DNA of 64,000 bases, from assembly GCA_018398815.1 (NCBI GenBank), contig CM031615.1:49488882-49552881 (forward strand). The letters run 5' to 3'. The notes under the pieces are model-generated. The model worked only from the letters and a program-made list of their open reading frames with translations. It was not told the DNA's origin and made no database searches. This document shows positions 33,639 to 45,082 of this stretch, piece by piece (the first letter of the stretch is position 1; the number at the start of each line of letters is the position of its first letter). The DNA is from Conus ventricosus (taxonomy: Eukaryota; Mollusca; Gastropoda; Neogastropoda; Conidae). The translations under genes were made by a program, and so were the position numbers.

Positions 33639-33937
33639 GGGAACGACCTTTCAAGTGTGAGCAGTGCTTGGCCACCTTCGGCCACCTCAGCTGCTTGTCG
33701 GCGCACCGCCGACGTCACTCCGACACCAAACCCTTTGTCTGCGAGGTGTGTGGTGCCGCCTTCTTCACCGCCTACAACCTCCGCATCCACTCTCGCAAGC
33801 ACAGCGGGGAGCGGCCCTACAAGTGCCGGCTGTGTCCCGAGAGCTTTAGCTGGCATAGTGGCCTCAAGTGCCACATGAAGAAGCACCCTCCGTCTGGCTC
33901 AGGGTCTGGAGACACCGTGAAGGAGACGTTGGCGTAG
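33639..33937 (+). CDS. C2H2 zinc-finger protein, last exon (fingers 15-17, stop)
   Basis: Enters in phase 1 and so completes the HTG linker from exon 5. Encodes three intact fingers (CEQCLATFGHLSCLSAH, CEVCGAAFFTAYNLRIH, CRLCPESFSWHSGLKCH) with classical GERPYKC linkers, then a short Ser/Gly-rich tail and a TAG stop at 33935-33937. GC-rich third positions contrast with the AT-rich intron and support real coding. No AATAAA close downstream was noticed. Confidence 0.92.
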
Positions 33938-34203
33938 CTGTGTTGGGCAAGGGCAGAACACTCTGGTATTAATGATAGAAAAATGAAAGATCTGTTGAAA
34001 TTTGTGTCTCCTGTTCTTCTCACCAGCTGGAAAACTATCTCGGACAACTGTGAGAACCAAGATCATATGGAAAAAGGAAAAAGAGAATCAAACGACTGAG
34101 AGTTTGAACTTGAAAAAGGGAAAATTGGGCCAGAGTGAAATACTGAAAGTAATATTAATGATGCTCTGCGTCATTGAAGGTCCTTTACAGGTGCAGGAGC
34201 ATG

Positions 34204-34296
34204 CTCACACAAGCCCATGGATCACACACATGCATATCTGCACATACACGCACGCGTGCACACATACACACACACAATGCACACACACACACACAC

Positions 34297-34341
<45 letters not shown>

Positions 34342-34345
34342 GCAA
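34204..34345. repeat. CA microsatellite
   Basis: Long (CA)n-rich tract just 3' of the zinc-finger gene. Frames through it are artefacts. Confidence 0.95.
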
Positions 34346-34493
34346 ACGCACATGATTTACTCACGCATATTCACATGCGCACCACGTACACTTCCACACA
34401 CACATGGGCCCATACCCACACATCCATGCACACACATATTCGTATGCACACATGTGTACACTCACCACACATACAATGATAATAATCACACAG

Positions 34494-34735
34494 CCAATGT
34501 TAGTTGAGTACTCGAGGTCTGACCAGCCTGTTGGGCTAATGCGTAGGTCAGGCATCTGCTAAGTCGTAGCCATGAGACCCTCTCCTCAAATTCTCTCATC
34601 TTAGTCATTAACTCATTTATCCATCAGCTTTAAATCATGTTAAGCGTGGTCTTGAAACTTAGTGGATGTGGTGTAGTGTATAAGGATTAGTCTGCACGCA
34701 GTGACACCTTCTTGATGAAACTGAAACTTACGGGG
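34494..34735 (-). mobile_element. SINE-like repeat S3 (copy b)
   Basis: Reverse complement of the 28955-29198 repeat, including GCATCTGCTAAGTCGTAGCC and AGCTTTAAATCATG. Abuts a poly-G run (34733-34766). Confidence 0.75.
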
Positions 34736-34982
34736 GGTGGGGGGGGGGGGGGGGGGGGGGGGGGGGTGCTACAAATGTGTGTAATTGTACCAACGCTCAC
34801 CAAGTTCAGATTCCCAACTGTTGGCCTTTCTGTTTTACCTTAATCTTCCTCTTTTTGCTGGACTTGATCACACCTGGAGACTGGTCCCCAGGATGATATG
34901 AGTGGTTCTCCAGAGAGCTTCAACAGAGCTACACAGCTTCTCATGTGGTGTGTTGGGCATTGGCCACCTGGCCTGGTGGTTT

Positions 34983-35110
<128 letters not shown>

Positions 35111-35191
35111 TTAGCATTTGGGAAGAAGGAAAGAAAATCAAATCATACCAGCATTTTTCTTTTGCAATGAGGAAAGGAGACTAACCTAGTT

Positions 35192-35772
35192 GACCAGTCA
35201 ACGCAGCACCTTCAGGTTGTCGTAAACTTGCACCACTCAACACAGCCCACGTATACCATAGTTCAGCTTGGAACACCTTAACACTGTCCAACACAGCTCC
35301 TTCAGCTTGTCGTAAACTTGCACCACTCAACACAGCCCGAGGACACAGTTCAGCTTGGAACAGCTCGATAAAATAATGATTCAAACAGCTTGACACAGCT
35401 CAGTAAAATAATGATTCAAACAGCTTGACACGCTCAATAAAATAATGATTCAAACAGCTTGACACATCTTGTCACAACACTGCTGGATCCAAAGCAGCCA
35501 ACACAAGCTCAGTTAACATAAAAAAGTGCCCTCTTTCTCTCTGAAAGACAAAGATCTCAACCACTGGGGATATATTCTGGTTGCCAAAGTCAACTGACAA
35601 GAGACTATCTCCCTAGTAGTTCCTACGTCAGTCTGCCTATTTTTTCTGGATGTAATATTATACATGTCATAAGTGCTACGGAGCTAAAGTAAAAAAAAAA
35701 AAAAAATGATTTAAATTTCTTAAAGGTCACTGGATTTAGCACTGGGTTTATATGTCCCGATATTCCACCACA
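35192..35772 (-). repeat. B 3' LTR, truncated
   Basis: Homologous to the B 5' LTR (52624-54011). The U3 start is TGTGG (CCACA on the plus strand, 35768-35772). Contains three 35-bp tandem units, where the 5' LTR has 19. The downstream end, including the terminal CA, is missing near 35192, beside the CT microsatellite. Confidence 0.85.
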
Positions 35773-35956
35773 AATAACCCCCTTCTTCAGCTGAAAATCC
35801 CTTTTTAGCCCTAAATGACATAGAAAGCCGTATAATTCCCTCTCAACCAAAAACCATACTTTCAATTCAATAAATGAAACATAACACTGAACTTAACCCC
35901 CCTTTTTTTTTTTTCAAATTCAACTGCATGATGTGATCGTCTCTGCGAGCCTTCAA

Positions 35957-36100
35957 CTAATCACTTCTGTAAAGGAAGTCTGCTCCTACATTCTCTTTCC
36001 CAGGTATGACTCGCAGTACAAGGCCATGTTCCTACAGTAGTAATGCCCACCTCGTCAACTTTCCGCTATTTGTCTTGGAGGACTTCAGGTACTCCAACGG
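35957..36100 (-). pseudogene. B RNase H C-terminal end
   Basis: Minus-strand end of RNase H with GKENVGADF near the stop (35957-35959). It is the direct continuation of the RNase H piece at 45083-45537, from which it is separated by A2. One in-frame stop lies in the piece. A PPT-like purine run (GAAGAAGGGGG) lies at about 35778-35788, next to the LTR. Confidence 0.85.
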
Positions 36101-37488
36101 TGTCACGGTCAAAAATAAACACAACCACAGTCGTGGTCCGTCGCCAGCTAGGTTGTTTGGACATAAGCTCTAACCCAAATATTCTGGGCGCCGGCAGACA
36201 GCCCCATATGGCGGGTCCAGCCAATTAAGCATAGCGGAGAGGTTCCACAGAGACGGTCTGTCTAGCCAGACAGACTAAGTAGCTGACCGACGCCTCGATG
36301 TCTGGTCAAACGAGTCTCGACGCCCGGATCAGACTCATCCGGCCAATTTGAGCACAGCGAGAGGCTAATCCTAATCTTCCACGTAGACAGTCGGAGTGCT
36401 GGACCGACAGGTCTCGATAGGTCTGGTCAGACGTCTCGGCGCCTACCAGACTCATCTAGCCAATTACGACCAATGCCCACCATTAGGTCGACGACGCCGG
36501 AAAGGGAGAGGGAGAAGGTAGTAGGTGGTGGGGGTGGAATCAAGCTAATCAATTAAATGACCAGTTGACCACCACAGAGAGTAAGGCGTGTAGGCGTGAC
36601 TGTCATGATTGAATATCCAATGGAATTAGAGGGAGATAACTTCGGGTACGAGGTGGTAAAAATACTGACCAATGGTACTCGCCATTGGACACGGAGTTAG
36701 GTGATAAAGTAATGCGTGAGTGAGAGAATGGGGGGAACGAACAGGAGAGAGAGAGAGAGAGGTTCTGAGTGGAAGCTCTGCAGGAGAGAGGGGCAGAGAG
36801 AGAGATGAGGAGAGAGGGGAGAACCAAGTTGTAGCATTGAGCACCAGAGATAGTCTGCAGAGGAAGGACTAAAGAGAGATGTGGAGAGAGAGATTGCTAC
36901 TAATGAAGAGAAAAAGAAAGAAAAGCAACCATGTCCATTTGATAGGGCAGACTAGGAGAGAGAGAGAGAGTGCAATGCGTTAATGCAGGAAGAAAGAAAG
37001 GGAACAGATCGATGTTGATAGTCACTGTTCCATCTGAACCGGGGTTCGACCTCATACTTGGCCAGCGCCACTTTCATCGGCAGTCCAACCCGACCAACGC
37101 CAGCGGTCCAGCCTGACCAATGCCAGCAGTTGTGTCGTGTTGTGAAAGTGACAGTGAAAAGAAAAAAAAAAGGAAAAAGAAAAGACAGTGATTCGTGAAT
37201 AGTTAAGATCACCTGGCCAGGTAAAGTAGAAATCTGTTTATACCCGGGTTAGTTAATGATGTTTTAGATAAATGATTTTGTGAAGTTCAGGAAAGAGAGA
37301 ATGTTTTATTTTGTTTGATTCCATATGCATTGATGTTTCTTTCTATGATCATGTGTAGTAAAGTTATAGACTTTACTAGTGGTTTGATGTGACGAATGCA
37401 TGATATATGAATGAGATTGTAAGCAAGCTGTGAGTGTGTTTGGGCTGTGCGCTAGTCCTTCCTCCATCGACATCACCCGAGGTTGACA
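36101..37488 (+). repeat. A2 5' LTR
   Basis: 1,388 bp, TGTCA...TGACA. U3 contains three diverged copies of a block with GTCTGGTCA..ACG, CAGACTCATC and AGCCAATT (about 36180-36230, 36300-36370, 36415-36465). A GA-rich region lies at 36725-36970. Confidence 0.93.
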
Positions 37489-37494
37489 ATTTAT

Positions 37495-37511
37495 TGGCGA
37501 GCCTGCCAGGA
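37495..37511 (+). promoter_or_regulatory. A2 primer binding site (tRNA-Arg type)
   Basis: TGGCGAGCCTGCCAGGA, 6 nt after the LTR. 16 of 17 positions match the complement of the tRNA-Arg(ACG) 3' end as recalled. Confidence 0.65.
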
Positions 37512-37886
37512 TATTCTGGCCCATTTATTATAATTGTTCAACTTCTCAGAGAGGAAGCGGGGTGGGATTCAAGTATTGTAATCCTAAGACAAGGGGTTGT
37601 CTTACTGTATATTCCCAAGATAGTTAAATACTAGGCTTGGCATTGCTTCCAAGATAGTTAATACTGGGCTTGGCATTTCAGCCCAGAGTACTCATTTCGC
37701 ACAGATTGCCTATAATTCGCTCTCATAGTTGGGTCAGGCGCTGGGCGTCTTATAAAAACTAATTACGTGTCCCAAGCTAATATTATCATTCATAGGATTG
37801 TGCTATTACGTCACTCGTGTCGGTAACCAACCAGTTTGGCTGTCGTAGTAATAAAATCTTGTTCAAAAAAAAAAAAAAGAGATACA

Positions 37887-38912
37887 ATGGCGGAAGAAAA
37901 GAACACCCCTATTGAACAACTCGTGAGCGTCGCTCGTGATTTAGGCTATTCGGGAGAAGAGCTGCGAGCATTTGTTGAAAACACAGCAAAAGATGGAAAG
38001 GGATGAACGCGGGGAAAAAGACGACGTGTCGCCGTAGAAATAGCAAGCGGGAAAGGATTAAAGCTAGCGAAACGCAGGAAACAGAAAGAATAAGGATTCA
38101 GGCTAAGCAACGCAGGAAAACAGAGAGATTAACGCAGGAAACAGAAAGATTAAGATTCAGGTAGAGTTAGAAAGAGTGAGAATACAAAGGGAGACCACCG
38201 AGGATGGGAGTTCAGTTTCCAGTGACTCTGTGCGCAGTTACGCCCCCCGACCAAAGTTGCCGAAGTTCGCTGAAGGAACAGATTCGATTGATGCATACAT
38301 CATCGTTTCGAAACGTTTGCGACCAGTCAGGGTTGGCCTTCAGAAGAGTGGGCAGTTATTTTGTCTGCGTTATTGACGGGTAAGGGCATTACAGATTTTC
38401 ACTGCATTGCCAGCAGACACCCAATCTGATTTTGGTGCTGTGAAGGTATCATTGATGAAGGGATTTGACCTCACAGAGGAAGGATTCAGAAAGAAATTTC
38501 GTTCAGCTAGATTGCAAGCAGGTGAAACGTACACTCAGTTTGGTGCACGTTTAGATCACTATTTTTGAAAAATGGTTAGAGTTGAGTGGTACGAAGAAGG
38601 AGTTCGCTGAGTTGAAAGAGCTGGTTATGAAGGAACAGATTTTGTCAGGTTGCGGCCCTGAGTTAACCATACATTTGAAAGAGAGACAGCCAGAGACAGC
38701 AGGGGAGTTGTTGAAGTTCGCAGAGGTGTATAGAGAGGCACGTTTGGGCACTAAGGTGCAGGAGAAACAGGTGCTAGGCACAGGTGAGAAGAGTGCAAGA
38801 AGACTAGGGAGTCTTCTGCACAGTCTGCAACCCAGGGGTGGGGCAGAAAGGAGGACAAAGGGACAATAGGTGTTTCATTTGTCACAAGAAGGGACATGTG
38901 GTGAGGGATTGT
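37887..38912 (+). pseudogene. A2 gag (coiled coil, SCAN-like capsid, CCHC)
   Basis: ATG at 37887-37889. The N-terminal region (LVSVARDLGYSGEEL) leads into a coiled-coil region that is partly deleted relative to A1. The capsid segment (about 38460-38740) includes GFRKKFRSARLQAG-like text, SGTKKEFAELKELVMKEQIL and RQPETAGELLKFAEVY. The CCHC knuckle CFICHKKGHVVRDC lies at 38871-38912. Frameshifts near 37985, 38330 and 38560 break the frame. Family knowledge: Gag forms the particle and the knuckle binds RNA. Confidence 0.85.
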
Positions 38913-39049
38913 CGCATGAGGTTCCAGAAGGCAGCAGCCTTGCAAGAGGTGGATAAGGGTCGTCAAGGGAAACGACCTGCAGTGGAACCAACAGGGATCC
39001 AATCTGAAGAGGGTGGAGTGCAGCCTATGGCTAGCATGGACAGCAGTCA

Positions 39050-39442
39050 GTGTCAGGGATGGAGGGCACTAGGCTGAGTGGTTCGTTACCAGTGGAAGAA
39101 GGGTGGATTGGCCAGCAGAGGGTGAAAGTGTTACGAGACACTGGTTGTTCATGCGGTGTAGTACGAACAACGCTGGTCGAGAAAGGGGATTTGACAGGGC
39201 AAATCCAGACCTGTACTCTAATCGATGGCACTGTGGGGGAGTTTCCAGTTGCTAAGATAGAAGTACGTACCCCTTACTTCTCAGGCGAGTTGTCTGCGTT
39301 GGTGATGGAGAAACCCCTTCACGATTTGATCATTGGAAATATTCCAGGGGCAAGGGATCCAGGGGATCCTGAGTTGTTGACTGCTACAGGGGCAGCAGTT
39401 CAAACAAGGAGCAAGAAGGAGGAAAGGTTGATAAACCCTTAG
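39050..39442 (+). pseudogene. A2 aspartic protease
   Basis: LRDTGCSCGVV carries the catalytic Asp, followed by the C-terminal motif LHDLIIGNIPG. About 130 codons open. It directly follows gag in another frame. Confidence 0.85.
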
Positions 39443-39596
39443 TCGTTCCAGCAAGGAAGTCAGGCATAGATGTGTCGCCTGGTGAGTTTAGGGCAGCGCA
39501 GGAACAAGACCCTTCGCTCGTGAAGCCTTGGGAGTTGGCAAGAGGTGGAGAGAAACAGGAGGTTAGAGGAGGTGAGACAGAAATTTTTTGTGAAAG

Positions 39597-40740
39597 GTGG
39601 GCTGTTTGTACCGAGTGTTTCACCAAGGGAAGACAGGTAAGGTGACCACTCAGTTAGAGGTACCAGCAGGTTATCGTGACACTGTCATGTCAGTGGGTCA
39701 CGAGTCGCTCATGGCGGGTCATCTCGGCACCAGCAAAACAGCTGACCGAATCTTTGATGACTTTCATTGGCCAGGAGCAATGGCAGACATCAAGCGTTTC
39801 TGCATGTCATGTGACGTGTGTCAAAGGTCAGCCACAAGAGGGGTGAAGAGGAAGGCGCCTCTTAAACAGCCTCCTTTTAAATTTACACTCCATTCAGGAG
39901 GTGGGTGTTGATCTCATTGGCCCAATCGCGCCCTGTTCCAAAGGCGGCACAGGTATGTGTTGACGCTCGTGGACTACGCGACCAGATACCCAGAAGCAGT
40001 TGCATTGAAAGGCGTAGATACGCAACAGGTCGCTGAAGGGGTGGTAGACATCTTTTCTCCGCGTGGTGTGCCAGCACAAATTCTCAGTGACAGGGGGTCA
40101 CAGTTCACCTCAGGCGTGATGAAGGAGGTCAACAGGCTGCTAGGGATCACACAGCTTCTCACTACCCATACCACCCACAATGCAATGGCTTGGTGGAGAG
40201 AAATTTAATGGTGTGCTGAAGGGCATCTTAAAGAAGCTCTGTGAGGAAAGGCCAGCAGATTGGGACCGCTACATTCCAGCGGCACTGTTCGCCTACAGGG
40301 AGCCCCTCAGGAAAGCACAGGCTTTTCGCCATTTGAGCTGCTGTATGGGCGGACAGTTCGGGGACCAGTGTGCATTCTCAAAGAGCTGTGGTCCGGAGAA
40401 CAGGAGTCAGAAGAAGTCAAAAAACCCCTTATCAGTATGTGGTGGACTTACGCAACAGGCTAGAGGAGACATGTAAGGTCGCAAGGGAGAGTTTGCAGGA
40501 GGCTAGGGTCGTTCAGAAGAAGCAATATGACAGGAAGGTGAGGAAGCAATTCCCCAAGGTGGGAGATTTAGGTCCTGTTACTGCTTCCCACGGATCACAA
40601 CAAGCTGCTGATGCATTGGAAAGGACCATTCACCATCATTGAAAAGGTAGATCAGGACTACCGAATCGATGTGAATGGGAAATCAAAACTTTTCCATGCA
40701 AACTTGCTCCGCAAATATTTCAGCGTGAGACTCAGCACAT
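39597..40740 (+). pseudogene. A2 integrase (H2C2, DDE core, GPF module), upstream of RT
   Basis: H2C2 module: VGHESLMAGHLG and CMSCDVCQR (39640-39835). Catalytic core: LVDYATRYPEA (first Asp) and LSDRGSQFTS (second Asp) in 39957-40208, the third acidic position lying just past a frameshift near 40190. The C-terminal module at 40490-40740 carries a disrupted GPF-type motif. Several frameshifts are present. Its position between protease and RT is the diagnostic oddity; ordinary Ty3/gypsy elements have it after RNase H. Confidence 0.88.
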
Positions 40741-41004
40741 AGGCGCAGCAGCAATCATTGATGGAGGTGAAGGAGACCCAGCAGAAGAAGGGGAGATTTT
40801 TTTTGCCTGAGTTTCCAGGAGAAGAGTCATACAGGGATGTGTCACTGTATGAAGGGCTAGACAGTAGGAGACAGGAGGAAGTTAGGGGGCTCCTATGAAC
40901 AGTATAGGGCAGAACAACTCTAGAGACCTGTACGGTGGAGGGTTTAACATCGCAAAAACCCGTACATGTGAAAGCCTTACCCGATCCCATATGCCACCAA
41001 GCAA

Positions 41005-41785
41005 GTGATCGAGGAGGAGGTAGAAAAGATGTTGGACCTTGGGGTGATTGAACCGTCCAAATCATCGTATAGTGCACCCGTCATCTTAGTGAGGAAAAAG
41101 TCAGGTGGGCATCGATTCTGTGTTGACTATAGACGTCTGAACAGTGTCACCAAGGTCGATGCAGAGGTCATACCGAACATGGAAGACCTTTTTCGCTCAG
41201 ATCGCCACAAGCAAGAGCCAGTATTTCACCAGGATAGATCTGAGCAAGGGTTACTGGCAAATAGCCTTGAGTGAAGACTCAAAGGAAGTCACAGCATTCT
41301 CCACTCCTATGGGGCTAAACCAGTGGCGAGTACTTCCTTTTGGTATGGTCAACGCACCTGCAGTCTTCTCTCTGATGATGAGGAAGTTATTGACGGGATT
41401 GGAAGGCGTTGTGAATTTCATGGATGACATTCTGATAGCATCCGAGACATGGGAGGAGCATATGAGGCAGCTAGGAGCAGTCTTAGAGAGGTTGAGACAA
41501 GCCAATCTCACAGCCAGACCAACAAAGTGCCAGGTTGGTTTTCCAAGCCTGGAGTTCCTAGGTTTTGTTGTCAGAGGCGACACAAAGCAGCCAGAAAGGG
41601 GAAAGGTGGAGAAGATGATGAATTCAGAGAGACCAAAGACCAAAACAGAAGTCAGGAGTCTGCTAGGATTTATTGGTTTCTATAGGGAGTTTGTTCCAAA
41701 TTTCGCAGCAATCACGAGTCCTCTCAGTGATTTGGTCAAGGCAGGGAAACCGGCAGTGGTCGAGTGGTCAGACGCTGCAGAGTAA
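41005..41785 (+). pseudogene. A2 reverse transcriptase
   Basis: Opens with the pre-palm segment MLDLGVIEPSKSSYSAPVI and FCVDYRRLN. A shift near 41200 leads to RIDLSKGYWQIAL, FGMVNAPAVF, the catalytic FMDD in VVNFMDDILIA, then FLGFVVRG and LGFIGFYREFVPNF. The second frame runs to a stop at 41785, just before RNase H. Apart from the frameshift the domain is complete. Confidence 0.92.
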
Positions 41786-41797
41786 GCACTGCAGACG

Positions 41798-42220
41798 GTG
41801 CTGGAAAGACTAGGTTCCCGCCCCATCTTGAAGCTACCAGATATGTCAAAACCATTTTTGTTGCGGACAGATGCATCAGGCGGTGGGATAGGTGCGGTAT
41901 TGTTGCAGGAGCATGAAGGGGTCGAGTTCCCTGTGAGGTATGCTAGCAGGAAGTTGACAAAGTGTGAAGAAGGGTACGCAACTGTAGAGAAGGAGTGTTT
42001 AGCTGTCGTGTGGGCCGTGCAGAAGTTCCACAAATACTTGTATGGGAAAGAGTTCGTGATAGAGACAGATCATCAACCACTCAAATTCCTGCAGGAGGCA
42101 CAGCTGAAAAACAGCAGGGTTCTGCGTTGGGCAATGGCACTGCAGCCCTACAGGTACCGAGTGCAGTACATTCCAGGTCGACAGAATGTCGGAGCTGACT
42201 ATTTAAGTCGTGTAGTCTAG
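41798..42220 (+). CDS. A2 RNase H
   Basis: Open frame of 140 codons with LLRTDASGGGIGAVL (first Asp), EKECLAVVWAVQKF (Glu), FVIETDHQPLKFL (second Asp) and GRQNVGADYLSR at the end, stop TAG at 42218-42220. All key residues are present. It is separated from the RT frame by a single stop at 41785, so probably not translated as part of a functional pol. Confidence 0.9.
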   Translation: MLERLGSRPILKLPDMSKPFLLRTDASGGGIGAVLLQEHEGVEFPVRYASRKLTKCEEGYATVEKECLAVVWAVQKFHKYLYGKEFVIETDHQPLKFLQEAQLKNSRVLRWAMALQPYRYRVQYIPGRQNVGADYLSRVV

Positions 42221-42784
42221 CAAGCTGCAAACTCAGAGGAAGTCAGTCATATCCGGGTGCTTGTTGATAATATGTGTTGATTACAGTTATGTTGATTGGA
42301 TATGGGTTCATTCCCAGTTGGCTATGGTTCATATTATTTTTGTGTGAGACTTGTTTATATTTCTTTGTGAGACTTGTTCATGTGAATGTAGTTATGCTTG
42401 GAGCATACAGTTGCTTGTGTAGTGATGCATTGTTTGCGAGGAGTGAGGATGGAGGTTCCTCAGTGAAGTGTCATGGATCGTGATCATACTATATTGTGCT
42501 TTTCATAGGGATTGTGAAGAGAAGATGTGGCAATCCGCAGGTAGGGGAATTGCATAAGTGCGCACAGAGGTTGTTATAAAATGAGTTGAAATAACGCAAG
42601 AGCGCACGTCAATAACTCATTGGAGTGGTATTCACTAATGATATATTTTATAAGTTATAAACCGTTGGTTGTAAAGTATTTTTCAAACTTTGCACGTGTA
42701 GCTGTGTGTCAGCAAATTCGGTTGTGGTCCTTTTGTACCGTTGTTTTGAGACAATGCGTGCATAGTCTTTTGCAAGGGGGAAAT
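42221..42784 (+). other. A2 3' untranslated region and polypurine tract
   Basis: About 560 bp with no env-like frame. Ends with the PPT GCAAGGGGGAAAT directly before the LTR. Confidence 0.8.
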
Positions 42785-44763
42785 TGTCACGGTCAAAATA
42801 AACACAACCACAGTCGTGGTCCGTCGCCAGCTAGGTTGTTTGGACATAAGCTCTAACCCAAATATTCTGGGCGCCGGCAGACAGCCCCATATGGCGGTCC
42901 AGCCAATTAAGCATAGCGGAGAGGTTCCACAGAGACGGTCTGTCTAGCCAGACAGACTAAGTAGCTGACCGACGCCTCGATGTCTGGTCAAACGAGTCTT
43001 GACCCCGGATCAGACTCATCCGGCCAATTTGAGCACAGCGAGAGGCTAATCCTAATCTTCCACGTAGACAGTCGGAGTGGCTGGACCGACAGGTCTCGAT
43101 AGGTCTGGTCAGACGTCTCGGCGCCTACCCAGACTCATCTAGCCAATTTACGACCAATGCCCACCATTAGGTCGACGACGCCGGAAAGGGAGAGGGAGAA
43201 GGTAGTAGGTGGTGGGGGTGGAATCAAGCTAATCAATTAAATGACCAGTTGACCACCACAGAGAGTAAGGCGTGTAGGCGTGACTGTCATGATTGAATAT
43301 CCAATGGAATTAGAGGGAGATAACTTCGGGTACGAGGTGGTAAAAATACTGACCAATGGTACTCGCCCTTGGACACGGAGTTAGGTGATAAAGTAATGCG
43401 TGAGTGAGAGAATGGGGAGAACGAACAGGGAGAGAGAGAGAGAGAGGTTCTGAGTGGAAGCTCTGCAGGAGAGAGGGCAGAGAGAGAGATGAGGAGAGAG
43501 GGGAGAACCAAGTTGTAGCATTGAGCACCAGAGATAGTCTGCAGAGGAAGGACTAAAGAGAGATGTGGAGAGAGAGAGTTGCTACTAATGAAGAGAAAAA
43601 GAAAGAAAAGCAACCATGTCCATTTGATAGGGCAGACTAGGAGAGAGAGAGAGAGAGTGCAATGCGTTAATGCAGGAAGAAAGAAAGGAGAACAGATCGA
43701 TGTTGATAGTCACTGTTCCATCTGAACCGGGGGTTCGACCTCATACTTGGCCAGCGCCACTTTCATCGGCAGTCCAACCCGACCAACACCAGCGGTCCAG
43801 CCTGACCAATGCCAGCAGTTGTGTCGTGTTGTGAAAGTGACAGTTTTTTTTTTTTAAAACCAAAAAAAAAAAAAAAAAAAAGGGAAAAGAAAAAGACAGT
43901 GATTCGTGAATAGTTAAGATCACCTGGCCAACCAGCCGCCGTGGCGAAGTGGTTAACGTCGCGGACTCCCGGCTGGGGGTCGTGGGTTCGAATCCCATCA
44001 GAAGTCATGTGGGTTTTTTTCTGCCCCGACCGGCTCCTACCCAGAGTTGAGTTTGCTGCGGACTCAGTTGGGAAGACTGGGACCACACAGTCGAGTTTCA
44101 TCCACTTAATGGATGCGTTTCTGAGAGTGTTGCTCAAATTTCCTGACCAACACTGCAGGTGCCTGTATCTCTCGGGCCTGGTTGACGCCAGGATATATTA
44201 TGAAAGGAAGCGTAGAGTACAGCCCTGTCATGTAGTCTCAGACCGAAATGGAAATCCGTAGCATCATCTTAATCATCCTCATTCCCATTGATCAGCATTT
44301 TAAAAAAAATGTCTCAAATTCTGTGGCCCTTCATGCCCTGCTCTCATGGTGACCTCAATTTCGATGTCCTCTCCACGTCTGTGGCCTTGGTTTGCTTGCG
44401 TCGGGGTCACCGGTATCGGCGTGTCCATGGGGGCTGTCGTTGGACGGACATGGTGGCGCCCTCCGGAGGGAGAGCTCACTCACGCCCGCTCCGCGACTAA
44501 GCAATTATTGTCGTCAGTAGGGGCTTAGTAGGTGGTGTCCTGCGTATGTTAGATCAGAACAGGCACCACTGAACACCACCGAAGTGACTCGGCAGCAGTG
44601 CAGTGTCTCCTCCGGTGGGTTGCCTCTTGACGACTTGACATAGACTGCTCCCTGTGGATTGCTGGTGCCGGGGCTGCGGCGGGGCCGGCCGGGCTGTGGC
44701 TGTGGACGGGTGTCGGAATGAGCGGCGTGGGTGCACTGCCTCTGAGGTGGCGCAGAGAATGGG

Positions 44764-44802
<39 letters not shown>

Positions 44803-45082
44803 TCACCTGGCCAGGTAAAGTAGAAATCTGTTTATACCCGGGTTAGTTAATGATGTTTTAGATAAATGATTTTGTGAAGTTCAGGAAAGAGAGAATGTTT
44901 TATTTTGTTTGATTCCATATGCATTGATGTTTCTTTCTATGATCATGTGTAGTAAAGTTATAGACTTTACTAGTGGTTTGATGTGACGAATGCATGATAT
45001 ATGAATGAGATTGTAAGCAAGCTGTGAGTGTGTTTGGGCTGTGCGCTAGTCCTTCCTCCATCGACATCACCCGAGGTTGACA
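42785..45082 (+). repeat. A2 3' LTR (with SINE insertion)
   Basis: TGTCA at 42785, TGACA ending at 45082. Collinear with the 5' LTR apart from S2 SINE 43931-44800 and an expanded A/T run near 43850-43880. Confidence 0.93.
43931..44800 (+). mobile_element. Long composite SINE S2 (copy b)
   Basis: Flanked by 13-bp GATCACCTGGCCA (43918-43930, 44801-44813). tRNA-like head with A box GTGGCGAAGTGGTTAACG and B box GGGTTCGAATCCC. Unit I ends in an A-rich stretch near 44301-44312, unit II runs to a poly-A of about 31 nt. The youngest insertion in this nest, being inside A2. Confidence 0.95.

Larger units (their letters stand above)
36101..45082 (+). mobile_element. Ty3/gypsy element A2 (Gmr1-type order), full-length
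   Basis: Complete plus-strand element with two LTRs (36101-37488, 42785-45082), PBS, gag, protease, integrase, RT, RNase H and PPT. A 5-bp duplication AACGG flanks it (36096-36100, 45083-45087). It interrupts the RNase H of B. The two LTRs look nearly identical apart from small indels and a SINE in the 3' LTR, suggesting a fairly recent insertion, but coding frames already carry several shifts. Integrase precedes RT. Confidence 0.95.

Noticed and set aside
34204..34507. His/Thr-rich protein frames
   Set aside because: CA microsatellite translation. The same holds for frames at 24619-24960, 34898-35184, 46892-47125, 55177-55407 and 60014-60462.
42221..42784. env-like gene in A2
   Set aside because: No signal peptide, transmembrane or glycoprotein-like frame; stops in all plus frames.
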